DNA from: Pseudoxanthomonas kaohsiungensis
GTDB lineage: Bacteria > Pseudomonadota > Gammaproteobacteria > Xanthomonadales > Xanthomonadaceae
Direction of reading: 5' to 3'
DNA: 64,000 nucleotides
NCBI RefSeq assembly: GCF_010211765.1
Contig: NZ_PDWO01000017.1
Location: 1 to 64,000 of the forward strand
Of the stretch, positions 1 through 6,752 are shown piece after piece. A program made the translations under genes and the position numbers. The first letter of the stretch is position 1. Each line of letters opens with the position of its first letter. The notes under the pieces were generated by a model that saw only the letters and a program-made list of their open reading frames with translations, did no database searches and had not been told where the DNA came from.

Positions 1-63
1 TACCTGCATCTGCCGCACCGCTTCCCGCTTGAACTCGGCCGTGAACTGCTGACGCTTGACCAT
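1..63 (-). CDS. IS3-family transposase OrfA, N-terminal fragment (cut by window edge)
   Basis: Only the first 21 codons are visible (start MVKRQQFTAEFKREAV), identical in protein sequence to OrfA of the complete copy at 985-1323. In the family this region begins a helix-turn-helix domain that binds the IS ends. The start ATG is at 61-63, with the GGAGG-type ribosome site just upstream on the minus strand. The gene is incomplete only because the window ends, and nothing in the visible part is broken. Confidence 0.85.
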   Translation of the reverse strand, partial: MVKRQQFTAEFKREAVRQMQV

Positions 64-123
64 CGAACACCTCCGGGACCATTGTCCCCTTTATCGGGTG
101 TCCGAATTAGCCGGGGCACTCCA
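1..123 (-). mobile_element. IS3-family element, partial inverted copy
   Basis: Read on the minus strand, this stretch repeats the first 123 bases of the complete IS at 925-2184. The only difference is at window base 1, a silent third codon position in orfA. It is therefore the left end of a second, nearly identical copy in opposite orientation; the rest lies outside the window. Near identity points to a recent duplication. Its tip TGGAGTGCCCC abuts the 11-base flank at 124-134. Confidence 0.9.
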
Positions 124-134
124 GGTTCACTTCC
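124..134 (+). repeat. 11-bp inverted repeat flanking the RAYT cassette, left arm
   Basis: GGTTCACTTCC, the exact reverse complement of 914-924. It lies directly between the IS tip and the RAYT gene and contains the RAYT stop codon (TGA on the minus strand, 127-129). Identity with the other side stops after these 11 bases. It is not part of the IS, because the right IS end has no matching sequence. Confidence 0.8.
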
Positions 135-831
135 CTGTAGTGGGTGTCGGCCTTGGCGGCCGGTGGGCTGGGCGGGTTCCGGCGAAGCGCCGGGTCTTGG
201 CTTCGACGATGGCGCGAAAGGCGTCGTGGCCGAGGGCGCGCTGCTGCTGCAGGTAGGAGCGGATCTCGGCGAGCGTGTCGTCGTCCAGCGTTTCGTCCAG
301 CAGTGTCCGGTAGGCCGACGCGCGTTCGGCGTCGGTGCTTCCCAGCGCCAGCCAGCCGGCATGGGGCACCAGCCCGGAACCCGGGCGTTGGCCGGTGTTG
401 GCGGCGCAACTGGACCAGCGGTAGGCCACCGGATCGTCGACGAGCCGGGCGCGCACCGGGTTGAGCTCGATGTAGCGGTAGCAGCGCAGCACGTAGCGCT
501 CGCTGTCGACCAGGCAGGCCTTGTAGCGTCCCTCCCAGAGCGTGCCCGTGCGCCCATGGCGTCCGTTGAACAATGCGACGTAGTTGCGGCCCAGCCGCTG
601 CATCATTTTCCCGATGGCACCGGCGTCCTGCGGCGTGACCAGCAGATGGACGTGGTTGTCCATCAGGACGTAGGCGTGCAGGCGGCACCGCGTGGCGAGC
701 AGCGCGTCGGCAAGCAGGTGCAGGTAGCGCAGCCGGTCGCCGTCATCCAGGAAGCAGGGCAGCCGGTTGTTGCCGCGCTGTACCACGTGCTGCGGGATGC
801 CAGGCAGGTCGATTCTCGGCAGGCGGGCCAT
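127..831 (-). CDS. REP-associated tyrosine transposase (RAYT, Y1/IS200-like domain)
   Basis: A 234-residue protein of the TnpA-REP group. Members are single-strand DNA transposases thought to act on REP hairpins. Visible signatures are the HUH metal-binding motif (HVH, residues 60-62, within MDNHVHLLV) and the later tyrosine-rich helix (residues 113-120) followed by RYIELNPVRA, which is typical of RAYTs. The start at MARLPRIDLPG was chosen because the family begins with a short basic stretch before the PQHV motif; longer upstream reading would enter the IS. The C-terminal tail is proline-rich and basic. The gene stands alone between two inverted IS3 copies. REP hairpins that could be its substrates occur at 39.3, 40.8, 47.0 and 55.8 kb. 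It appears intact. Confidence 0.93.
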   Translation of the reverse strand: MARLPRIDLPGIPQHVVQRGNNRLPCFLDDGDRLRYLHLLADALLATRCRLHAYVLMDNHVHLLVTPQDAGAIGKMMQRLGRNYVALFNGRHGRTGTLWEGRYKACLVDSERYVLRCYRYIELNPVRARLVDDPVAYRWSSCAANTGQRPGSGLVPHAGWLALGSTDAERASAYRTLLDETLDDDTLAEIRSYLQQQRALGHDAFRAIVEAKTRRFAGTRPAHRPPRPTPTTGK

Positions 832-913
832 GCAGGCAGGGTGCCGCCGGTGTCGCAGCGTGTCTGCCCGCGCCATCCGCCATTGCCGTCGGGACTCGGC
901 GCCGCGCGGCGTA

Positions 914-924
914 GGAAGTGAACC
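914..924 (+). repeat. 11-bp inverted repeat flanking the RAYT cassette, right arm
   Basis: GGAAGTGAACC, the exact reverse complement of 124-134. It directly precedes the left tip of the complete IS. The last three bases (ACC) are also found just after the right IS end at 2185-2187, as expected for a 3-bp target duplication. Confidence 0.8.
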
Positions 925-984
925 TGGAGTGCCCCGGCTAATTCGGACACCCGATAAAGGGGACAATGGTCCCGGAGGTGTTCG

Positions 985-1323
985 ATGGTCAAGCGTCAGC
1001 AGTTCACGGCCGAGTTCAAGCGGGAAGCGGTGCGGCAGATGCAGGTCGGGGACAAGCCGATCGCGCAGCTGTCGCGGGAACTGGGCGTGCCCCGCAACCG
1101 CCTGTACAAGTGGAGCCAGGCGGTACAGACCCACGGCGAGCAGGAGGCATTTCCGGGCTCTGGCCGACGATCGCTCGAGCAGGCCGAACTGATGCGATTG
1201 CGACGCGCCCTGGCGCGGGCCGAGCAGGAGCTTGAGGTCCTAAAAAAAGCCGAGGCGTACTTCGCGAGCGCACCGACGCGCGGTACGCCTGGATCCAGGC
1301 CCAGCAAGCGGCCTATCCGGTGA
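985..1323 (+). CDS. IS3-family transposase OrfA (HTH)
   Basis: A 112-residue protein. The N-terminal half is a helix-turn-helix domain of the IS3/IS911 type (FTAEFKREAVRQM, then PIAQLSRELGVPRNRLYKW). It is followed by a leucine-zipper-like stretch (LMRLRRALARAEQELEVLKK) used in the family for multimerisation. OrfA recognises the terminal repeats and modulates transposition. A GGAGG ribosome site lies about 8 bases before the ATG. The reading frame passes through A7 at 1242-1248, where a minus-one shift would lead into OrfB. The end of OrfA overlaps the OrfB GTG start by four bases. Confidence 0.93.
   Translation: MVKRQQFTAEFKREAVRQMQVGDKPIAQLSRELGVPRNRLYKWSQAVQTHGEQEAFPGSGRRSLEQAELMRLRRALARAEQELEVLKKAEAYFASAPTRGTPGSRPSKRPIR
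1242..1248 (+). other. Programmed -1 frameshift slippery run (A7)
   Basis: Seven A residues inside the OrfA codons for LKKA. OrfA is in frame 1 and OrfB in frame 0 of the window, so slipping back one base joins them. This is the usual way IS3 elements make the OrfAB transposase. The OrfB frame is open from this run to its stop at 2153, which supports use of the site. Confidence 0.75.
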
Positions 1324-2153
1324 GCGCGCTGTGCCGGGCGCTGGGCGTGTCGCGCAGCGGCTTCCATGCCTGGCAAAGCCGCACCCCCTGTGCCCGCTCG
1401 CAGTCCGATGCACGGCTAGTGGCGGTTATCCGGGCCGCCCACGAAGAACACCGGCAGGCCTACGGCGCACGCCGGCTGTGGCGGGTGCTGGTCAGTCGCG
1501 GCGAGTCCTGTGGGCGGCACCGGGTCGCGCGTCTGCGGCGCCAGCACGGGGTAATCACGAAGCGACGCCGGCGCTTCCTGCGGGGGCGTTCTTCGTACCA
1601 GTGCGCGCCCGCCGCGCCCAATCGACTGGCCTGGCCGTTTGCGAGCCCCGCTCCCAACAGGGTCTGGGCCGGCGACATCACCCACGTCCCCACGCGCGAA
1701 GGTTGGCTGTACCTGGCCACCGTACTCGACGTCTGCAGCAGAAGAATCGTCGGCTGGGCAATGGCGTCGCGGCAGACCTTCGACCTGGCCGAACGCGCAC
1801 TGCACATGGCGATCGTCCAGCGGCGCCCGCCACCCCAGGTGATCCTTCACCACGACCGCGGCAGCCAGTACACCAGCGCCAGCTATCGGGCAAAAGCGGA
1901 GGCAGCCCATATGCTGCTGAGCATGAGCCGACCCGGTATGCCCTACGACAACGCCATGGCGGAAAGCTTCTTCGGCACACTGAAACTCGAGCTGATGCCG
2001 GACCGGGTCTTCGCCTCGCGTGAAGCCGCACGGCTGGCGGTGTTCGACTACATCGAGGCCTTCTACAATCGCACGCGCATGCACTCGGCGCTGGGTTACC
2101 AATCACCCGCCCAATACGAGGAGCGGTTCAATCGCCTGGGGTATGTGCCCTAG
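1320..2153 (+). CDS. IS3-family transposase OrfB, DDE catalytic part
   Basis: 277 residues from the GTG at 1320, or a longer OrfAB fusion if made by frameshift at 1242-1248; coding character (RERTDARYAWIQAQQAAYPV) continues upstream of the GTG in the same frame. It has an HTH_21 region near the N-terminus and an rve integrase core. The catalytic triad is visible: D119 (AGDITHVPT), D179 (LHHDRGSQY) and E215 (AESFFGTLKLE), with the 35-residue D-to-E spacing typical of IS3. The C-terminal YNRTRMHSALGYQSPAQYE is also canonical. No disrupting stop was seen. Confidence 0.95.
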   Translation: MSALCRALGVSRSGFHAWQSRTPCARSQSDARLVAVIRAAHEEHRQAYGARRLWRVLVSRGESCGRHRVARLRRQHGVITKRRRRFLRGRSSYQCAPAAPNRLAWPFASPAPNRVWAGDITHVPTREGWLYLATVLDVCSRRIVGWAMASRQTFDLAERALHMAIVQRRPPPQVILHHDRGSQYTSASYRAKAEAAHMLLSMSRPGMPYDNAMAESFFGTLKLELMPDRVFASREAARLAVFDYIEAFYNRTRMHSALGYQSPAQYEERFNRLGYVP

Positions 2154-2188
2154 GTCCACTGTCCGAAGAACCCGGGTCGCTCCAACCT

Positions 2189-2212
2189 GACCCCGTTCCC
2201 GACCCCGTTCCC
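2189..2212 (+). repeat. 12-bp tandem repeat, two units
   Basis: GACCCCGTTCCC occurs twice back to back, starting five bases outside the right IS end. No function is evident. Confidence 0.6.
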
Positions 2213-2288
2213 GGTTCGTTGCAGCGCAGCGGGCATTCACACGCTGCTCTCTGGTATAGAAATCCTGCGCGCAAGGGGGGCGCACACC

Positions 2289-2465
2289 ATGTTGGGTATG
2301 GCTTGGATTGTCTCGACGGGACTCGTCGGGCTGCTCTTTCTGGCTGCCGCGGTCCTGGACGCGGTCGCGCCGGAGCGGCGGAAAAAATTCATCGCAGGCT
2401 ACGGGGGCGCGATGATCTGCAACGTGGCACTGACGTGGGGAGCCGGTTTCATGCCCGTGTGGTAG
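2289..2465 (+). CDS. Small hypothetical membrane protein (58 aa)
   Basis: A short open frame of 58 residues preceded by a purine-rich AAGGGGGG about eight bases before the ATG. Residues 5-23 form one hydrophobic helix (WIVSTGLVGLLFLAAAVLD), followed by a charged stretch APERRKKF and a second weakly hydrophobic part. It lies alone between the IS and the secreted-protein gene at 2698. I do not recognise the family. The ribosome site and membrane-protein composition argue that it is real, but no homology could be tested. Confidence 0.5.
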   Translation: MLGMAWIVSTGLVGLLFLAAAVLDAVAPERRKKFIAGYGGAMICNVALTWGAGFMPVW

Positions 2466-2697
2466 TGGAACCGGGCGGAACGGGGCGAAGCGCCCGTCCG
2501 CCGTGCGTCCCGGCGTGCCGGGGCTGGCGGTTCCCGCCAGTCCCGCATCCCTCTCGTTGGCCTCTGGACCCTTCCGCGAAAGCAGGGGGCAGCTGGCCTT
2601 TGCGCGTGCGCGCGACTGGCTGACAGAACCGTGGTCGGGTGACACTCTTGTCCCGCGCCTCATGTCCTGCCGGGGCGTGCGTTTCCACGGAGGGAGC

Positions 2698-3228
2698 ATG
2701 AACAACTTCATCGCAGCGGTGCTACTGGCCCTGGCCCTGCAGGCCGCGCCGGCTGGCGCGCAGACGCTCTGGAAGGACGCGCGCTACGGCATGAGCCCGG
2801 CAGAGGTGCAGGCGCGGTTTCCACAGGCGCGGGTGCCCGGCGATGCCGACGAACTGGCCGGCGGCGAAATCGAGGGCCTGCGCCTGCAGGATGTGGACCT
2901 GGCCGGCCACCGCTTCACGGCCGCGTTCTTCTTCGACGGCGACGCGCTGGCGCAGGTGACGCTCTCGCTGCGGGCACCGCGCGAGGGGCGCGTCGACCTG
3001 CAGGTGTTCGAGGATGTGACCCGCGCGCTGGTGGCCCGCCATGGCGCGCCGGCCCACGCCGGGCAGCAGGATGAGCCTTTCGAGCGCCGCCGCCGCGAAT
3101 GGGAAGTGGACGGCACCCGCCTCGCCCTGGTCCTGTTCGCGTCGGGCCCGGAATCGCTGGTGAACGTGATCCACCAGGTCGGTCCGCCCGACGCACCGCC
3201 GCCGGTGCGGCTGGAATCGGGCGGGTGA
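2698..3228 (+). CDS. Secreted/periplasmic hypothetical protein
   Basis: A 176-residue protein with a clear Sec signal peptide (residues 1-21, hydrophobic core IAAVLLALALQAA, probable cleavage after AGA). The mature part begins QTLWKDARYGMSPAEVQARFP, a pattern seen in uncharacterised periplasmic proteins. It continues as a mixed alpha/beta domain with no visible catalytic motif. The ATG at 2698 was chosen over longer in-frame starts because it follows a GGAGGGAGC ribosome site and begins the signal peptide exactly. It stands alone before the methyltransferase gene at 3311. Function unknown. Confidence 0.8.
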   Translation: MNNFIAAVLLALALQAAPAGAQTLWKDARYGMSPAEVQARFPQARVPGDADELAGGEIEGLRLQDVDLAGHRFTAAFFFDGDALAQVTLSLRAPREGRVDLQVFEDVTRALVARHGAPAHAGQQDEPFERRRREWEVDGTRLALVLFASGPESLVNVIHQVGPPDAPPPVRLESGG

Positions 3229-3310
3229 CGGCAGCGCGGGGCAGGGCGACAGGAGGCGCGTATTCCCTGGCCGCTACAGTAGCCACCGTGACCCGACCTG
3301 TTGCCCCTCC

Positions 3311-4036
3311 ATGCATCCCGACGATCTGAAATCCCTGTTCGACCAGCAGGCCGCCGGCTACGACCGGCAGTGGGAAAAGACCGCGCCGATCCGGCAATGC
3401 CTGCAGTTGCTGCTGGAGCCGTTGTTCGCCGGGCTTCCCGAGCAGGCGCACGTGCTATGCGTGGGCGTGGGCACCGGCGTGGAGATGGCGCACCTGGCGC
3501 GGCGCTTCCCGGGCTGGCGCTTCACCGCGCTCGATCCCTCCGGCGCGATGCTGGAGGTGAGTCGCCAGCGCGCCCGGACAGGGGGCTTCGCTGCGCGCTG
3601 CCGCTTCCACGAGGGCTATGTCGAGGACCTGCCAGAGGAGGCGGCGTTCGATGCCGCCACCTGCTTCCTGGTGTCGCAGTTCATCCTCGACGTGGACGCG
3701 CGCGCGGCCTTCTTCCGCGGCATCGCCTCGCGGCTGCAGCCGGGCGGGCGCCTGGCCAGCTCGGACCTGTGCGCCGACACGGCCTCGCCCGAGTACGCGG
3801 TGCTGCTGCGCGGGTGGATGGCGATGATGGCCGGCGCCGAGGTGCCGGCCGAGGCGCTGGAGCGCATGCGCCACGCGTATGCACACGATGTCGCCGTACT
3901 GCCGCCGGACCAGGTCGAAGCGATCCTTCGTGCCGGCGGTTTCCGTGGCCCGGTGCGGTTCTTCCAAGCCGGCCTGATCCACGCATGGATCTCGGAGGTG
4001 GCGCAGCCACCGGGGCCTGGTTCGCCTCCCGGTTGA
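3311..4036 (+). CDS. Class I SAM-dependent methyltransferase
   Basis: A 241-residue protein with a Rossmann methyltransferase fold. Motif I is VLCVGVGTG (residues 48-56), the acidic SAM-ribose residue is D75 in FTALDPSGAML, and a further conserved segment is AATCFLVSQFI with LQPGGRLASSDL. The family moves a methyl group from SAM to small molecules or proteins; the substrate cannot be read from the sequence. It is probably cytoplasmic, as no signal peptide is present. The gene is followed by a long inverted repeat (4066-4144) and a convergent gene, so it is likely monocistronic. Confidence 0.85.
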   Translation: MHPDDLKSLFDQQAAGYDRQWEKTAPIRQCLQLLLEPLFAGLPEQAHVLCVGVGTGVEMAHLARRFPGWRFTALDPSGAMLEVSRQRARTGGFAARCRFHEGYVEDLPEEAAFDAATCFLVSQFILDVDARAAFFRGIASRLQPGGRLASSDLCADTASPEYAVLLRGWMAMMAGAEVPAEALERMRHAYAHDVAVLPPDQVEAILRAGGFRGPVRFFQAGLIHAWISEVAQPPGPGSPPG

Positions 4037-4065
4037 GAGGTCGAAACAGGCGAAACAGGGCCGGA

Positions 4066-4144
4066 GTGCACTTTCCTCTCGACTTCCCGGCGCACGCGGC
4101 CGGCCGATCCTCGCCGGCCCCGCTGTGCGTCGCGGAAAGTGCAC
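4066..4144 (+). repeat. Nested inverted repeat / long hairpin between convergent genes
   Basis: The outer arms GTGCACTTTCC (4066-4076) and GGAAAGTGCAC (4134-4144) are perfect complements. Inside lie GGCCGGC (4098-4104) and GCCGGCC (4113-4119). The unit fills most of the gap between the convergent methyltransferase and DUF1328 genes. It could be a bidirectional terminator or a small non-autonomous (MITE-like) element. Confidence 0.7.
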
Positions 4145-4164
4145 CCTGACCCTGCCGCGTCGCG

Positions 4165-4338
4165 CTATGTCACCTTCTTGAAGACGGTCACGCCGAGCAG
4201 GAACAGCACGGCGGCGATGACGAGCGCGGCGATGAACAGGAACTTGGCGATGCCCATGGCGCCGCCGGCGATGCCGCCGAAGCCGAGCACGCCGGCGACC
4301 AGGCCGATGACGGCGAAGATGATGGCCCACTTGATCAT
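4165..4338 (-). CDS. DUF1328 family small membrane protein
   Basis: 57 residues with two hydrophobic helices (MIKWAIIFAVIGLVAGVLGFG and IAKFLFIAALVIAAVLFLLGV) separated by a glycine-rich turn. This matches the DUF1328/YtjA family of tiny inner-membrane proteins, often linked to stress. The start was set at MIKWAI because an AGGAGAACACC ribosome site lies just upstream on the minus strand and family members begin this way. It is a single gene, convergent with the methyltransferase. Confidence 0.9.
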   Translation of the reverse strand: MIKWAIIFAVIGLVAGVLGFGGIAGGAMGIAKFLFIAALVIAAVLFLLGVTVFKKVT

Positions 4339-4564
4339 GGTGTTCTCCTGTCGGGTGCCGCCGGGCGGCGGACCGGGTGGTGATGGCATCGGACGATGCT
4401 GGGGGAGAACCTAGGCACCCGGCCGTCTTGCGCCCGTGAACGGTGGCAGGGGCGTGCGGGCCGGGACGTACACTGTGCCGATGTTCGACGCAGTCCTGCG
4501 GCAGGAGTACCCGCTCCCGGACCGACCGGCAGCAGTCGTCCCATCCCACGCACAGGAGCGCAAA

Positions 4565-4786
4565 GTGGCCTTCTCCAGACCGGTCGGAATCGTGGCGCTG
4601 TTGATGGCGGTCAGCCTGGTCTGGCTTGTGGCCGGCGTCGCGTCGCTGCGGATCGGCCGGCTGGACGTGCCCGTGCGCTCGGCGGGCGAGCTTGCCCTCG
4701 TTGCGGGCTGGATCGGGCCGCTGGTCGCCGCGCTGGGCCTGTACCGGCATCGCCGCCGCCAGGCGGCCCCGGGTCGCCAGGCCTGA
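4565..4786 (+). CDS. Small hypothetical membrane protein
   Basis: 73 residues from the GTG at 4565, chosen because AGGAG lies seven bases upstream; an in-frame ATG exists at 4436 but would add a non-hydrophobic, poorly coding leader. Two transmembrane helices are visible (VGIVALLMAVSLVWLVAGVA and ELALVAGWIGPLVAALGLY), with a basic C-terminus (RHRRRQ) expected to face the cytoplasm. No family is recognised. It lies between DUF1328 (divergent) and the alcohol dehydrogenase gene. Confidence 0.6.
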   Translation: MAFSRPVGIVALLMAVSLVWLVAGVASLRIGRLDVPVRSAGELALVAGWIGPLVAALGLYRHRRRQAAPGRQA

Positions 4787-4877
4787 AGCGCGGAAGATGC
4801 CGCTGCCGATGGCAGCGCACGTCGCCGGGCCGGAGTATCGTCCGGCCTCGTCCCCCGCGATCCGAAGGATTCCCGCC

Positions 4878-5894
4878 ATGGCCACCTACCGCGCATGGGC
4901 CGCACCGAAGCCCGGTGCCGCCCTCGAACCCTTCGAGTACGACCCGGGCCCGCTCGGGGCCGACGAGGTCGAGATCACGGTCGAGCACTGCGGCATCTGC
5001 CACTCGGACCTGTCGATGCTCGACAACGAGTGGGGCTTCACCCGGTACCCGTTCGTGCCGGGCCATGAGGTGGTCGGGCGGGTCACGGCGCTCGGGCCGA
5101 ACGCCAGGGGCGTCGTCGTGGGCCAGCGCGTGGGCCTGGGCTGGAACGCGCGCAGCTGCCTGCATTGCGACGCCTGCCTGGCCGGCAACCAGCAGCTGTG
5201 CCGCGAGGTGCAACCGACGATCGGCGGACGCCACGGCGGATTCGCCGACAAGGTGCGCGCGCACTGGGTCTGGGTGATGCCGATTCCCGACGGCCTGGAC
5301 CCGGCCGAGTGCGGGCCGCTGCTGTGCGGCGGCATCACCGTGTTCGCGCCGCTGCGCGAGCTGGGCATCCCGCCAACCGCGCGCGTGGCGGTGGTCGGCA
5401 TCGGCGGCCTGGGCCACATGGCGCTGAAGTTCTGCCGCGCCTGGGGCTGCGAGGTCACCGCGTTCACCACCAGCGCCTCGAAGGAAGAGGAGGCGCGCGC
5501 GTTCGGCGCGCACCACGTGGTCACCACCGGCGATGCCGCCGCACTGGAGAAACTGGCCGGCACGTTCGACCTGGTCATCGACACGGTGAACGTGCCGCTG
5601 GACTGGAACGGCCTGCTCGCCGCGCTGGCGCCGAAGGGCCGGCTGCACGTGGTCGGCGCGGTGCTCGAACCGATCCCGGTGCCGGCGTTCTCGCTGATCA
5701 TGGGCCAGAAGTCGCTGTCGGGTTCGCCCACCGGCTCGCGCGGCGCGCTCGACGCCATGCTCGGCTTCGCCGCCCGCCACGGCGTGGCGCCGAAGACCGA
5801 ACACTTCCCGATGCGCCGGGTCAACGAGGCGCTGGACCACCTGCGCGCCGGCAAGGCGCGCTACCGGATCGTGCTGGACGCCGATTTCGGTTGA
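4878..5894 (+). CDS. Zinc-dependent alcohol dehydrogenase (cinnamyl-alcohol/YahK type)
   Basis: A 338-residue medium-chain dehydrogenase. Visible catalytic zinc residues are C38 (EHCGICHSD), H63-E64 (PGHEVVGRV) and C150 (LLCGGITV). The structural zinc site is C94, C97, C100 and C108 (SCLHCDACLAGNQQLC). The dinucleotide-binding motif is GIGGLGH (174-180). These features fit the YahK/CAD group, which reduces aldehydes to alcohols, usually with NADPH. The ATG follows a GAAGGATTCCCGCC leader. A perfect hairpin 60 bases downstream suggests a single-gene transcript. Confidence 0.93.
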   Translation: MATYRAWAAPKPGAALEPFEYDPGPLGADEVEITVEHCGICHSDLSMLDNEWGFTRYPFVPGHEVVGRVTALGPNARGVVVGQRVGLGWNARSCLHCDACLAGNQQLCREVQPTIGGRHGGFADKVRAHWVWVMPIPDGLDPAECGPLLCGGITVFAPLRELGIPPTARVAVVGIGGLGHMALKFCRAWGCEVTAFTTSASKEEEARAFGAHHVVTTGDAAALEKLAGTFDLVIDTVNVPLDWNGLLAALAPKGRLHVVGAVLEPIPVPAFSLIMGQKSLSGSPTGSRGALDAMLGFAARHGVAPKTEHFPMRRVNEALDHLRAGKARYRIVLDADFG

Positions 5895-5953
5895 GGCGGC
5901 GAGCGGCCCGGTCTGCGGGCGGGGTGGCCTTCGTGGCGTGACCTGCGCCGGAG

Positions 5954-5977
5954 GCGTGGCAGCGGTGGCTGCCACGC
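5954..5977 (+). terminator. Hairpin downstream of alcohol dehydrogenase
   Basis: A perfect 10-bp stem, GCGTGGCAGC / GCTGCCACGC, with a four-base loop GGTG. It lies 60 bases after the dehydrogenase stop. There is no T-run, so termination is plausible but not certain. Confidence 0.45.
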
Positions 5978-6236
5978 GCCCTGTCTGGCGGGCACCGAAC
6001 CTGACCCGTTAAGCCGGCAGCCAGCCGGGCGATCAAGCTCTGGCCGTCCGAGCCGATCTTGATACGGCAAGGGTCGGCACATCACGGAGCCTTGTCACGG
6101 TTGCACGTAGAACTGCGCGGGTGTGCTGCGCCCAGCGGCTTCACGCCGTGCTATGGGGGCCAGGGACGCGCCTTCCGACGAACTACGGGATCGCCAGGCG
6201 CAGGACTGCCCGGGCCCGCTCGAATGCGGGACCGAC
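5978..6236 (+). other. Intergenic region without a recognised gene
   Basis: After the hairpin at 5954-5977 I see no credible gene up to the pseudopilin start at 6237. Open frames here lack a ribosome site or family features. The region probably holds the promoter of the pseudopilin/GGDEF-EAL pair, but no clear -35/-10 pair could be assigned. Confidence 0.5.
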
Positions 6237-6743
6237 ATGCCAGTACCGAAATCCCGAACCCGGTTCCCTTGGGCCCGGTCCAGCAGCGCGCGCCGGGTGT
6301 GGGGTTTCACCCTGCTGGAGCTGATGTTCGCCGTCGGCGTGGCCGCGGTCCTGACGGTGCTGGCGGTCGGACAGTTCACCAAGCAGGTCGATCGCTCCAA
6401 GAGCGCGGCCGCGCAGGCCGACATCGCGCTGATGGAAATGCTGATCCTGCGCTACCGCACCGACAACGGCGGGCAGCTGCCCGACTCGCTGGCGCAGATC
6501 GGCAAGGGCGCGCTGCTCGACCCCTGGCAGCGTCCGTACCACTACACCAAGCTGGCCGGGGTGAAGGGCAGCAAGGGTGCGGCGCGCAAGGACAAGCGGC
6601 TCAATCCGCTCAACAGCGACTACGACCTCTTCAGCGCCGGCAAGGACGGCGTGTTCAAGGCGCAGGTCAGCCAGAAGGACAGCCTCGACGACGTGATCCG
6701 TGCCCGCGACGGCGCCTACATCGGCCCTGCCGAAGATTTCTGA
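6237..6743 (+). CDS. Orphan type II secretion/type IV pilus-like pseudopilin
   Basis: A 168-residue protein with a classic class III signal: a basic leader, then G23|F24-TLLELM with E28 at position +5, then the hydrophobic helix FAVGVAAVLTVLAVGQF. The leader would be cut and methylated by prepilin peptidase. The C-terminal half (LLDPWQRPYHYTKL ... YDLFSAGKDG) resembles the GspG major-pseudopilin fold. No gsp or pil machinery is nearby, so it may serve a complex encoded elsewhere. The GGDEF-EAL gene starts only nine bases after its stop, suggesting cotranscription. Confidence 0.85.
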   Translation: MPVPKSRTRFPWARSSSARRVWGFTLLELMFAVGVAAVLTVLAVGQFTKQVDRSKSAAAQADIALMEMLILRYRTDNGGQLPDSLAQIGKGALLDPWQRPYHYTKLAGVKGSKGAARKDKRLNPLNSDYDLFSAGKDGVFKAQVSQKDSLDDVIRARDGAYIGPAEDF

Positions 6744-6752
6744 CCCGCCGGC

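Larger units (their letters stand above)
925..2184 (+). mobile_element. Complete IS3-family insertion sequence
   Basis: About 1.26 kb with imperfect terminal inverted repeats: left TGGAGTGCCCCGGCTAATTC (925 onward), right, read inward on the minus strand, TGGAGCGACCCGGGTTCTTC (ending at 2184). The tips start TG and end CA, as is usual in IS3. ACC precedes the left tip and follows the right tip, a candidate 3-bp target duplication. It carries orfA and orfB in overlapping frames with an A7 slippery run. Both frames and both ends look intact, so the copy is probably functional. Confidence 0.93.
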
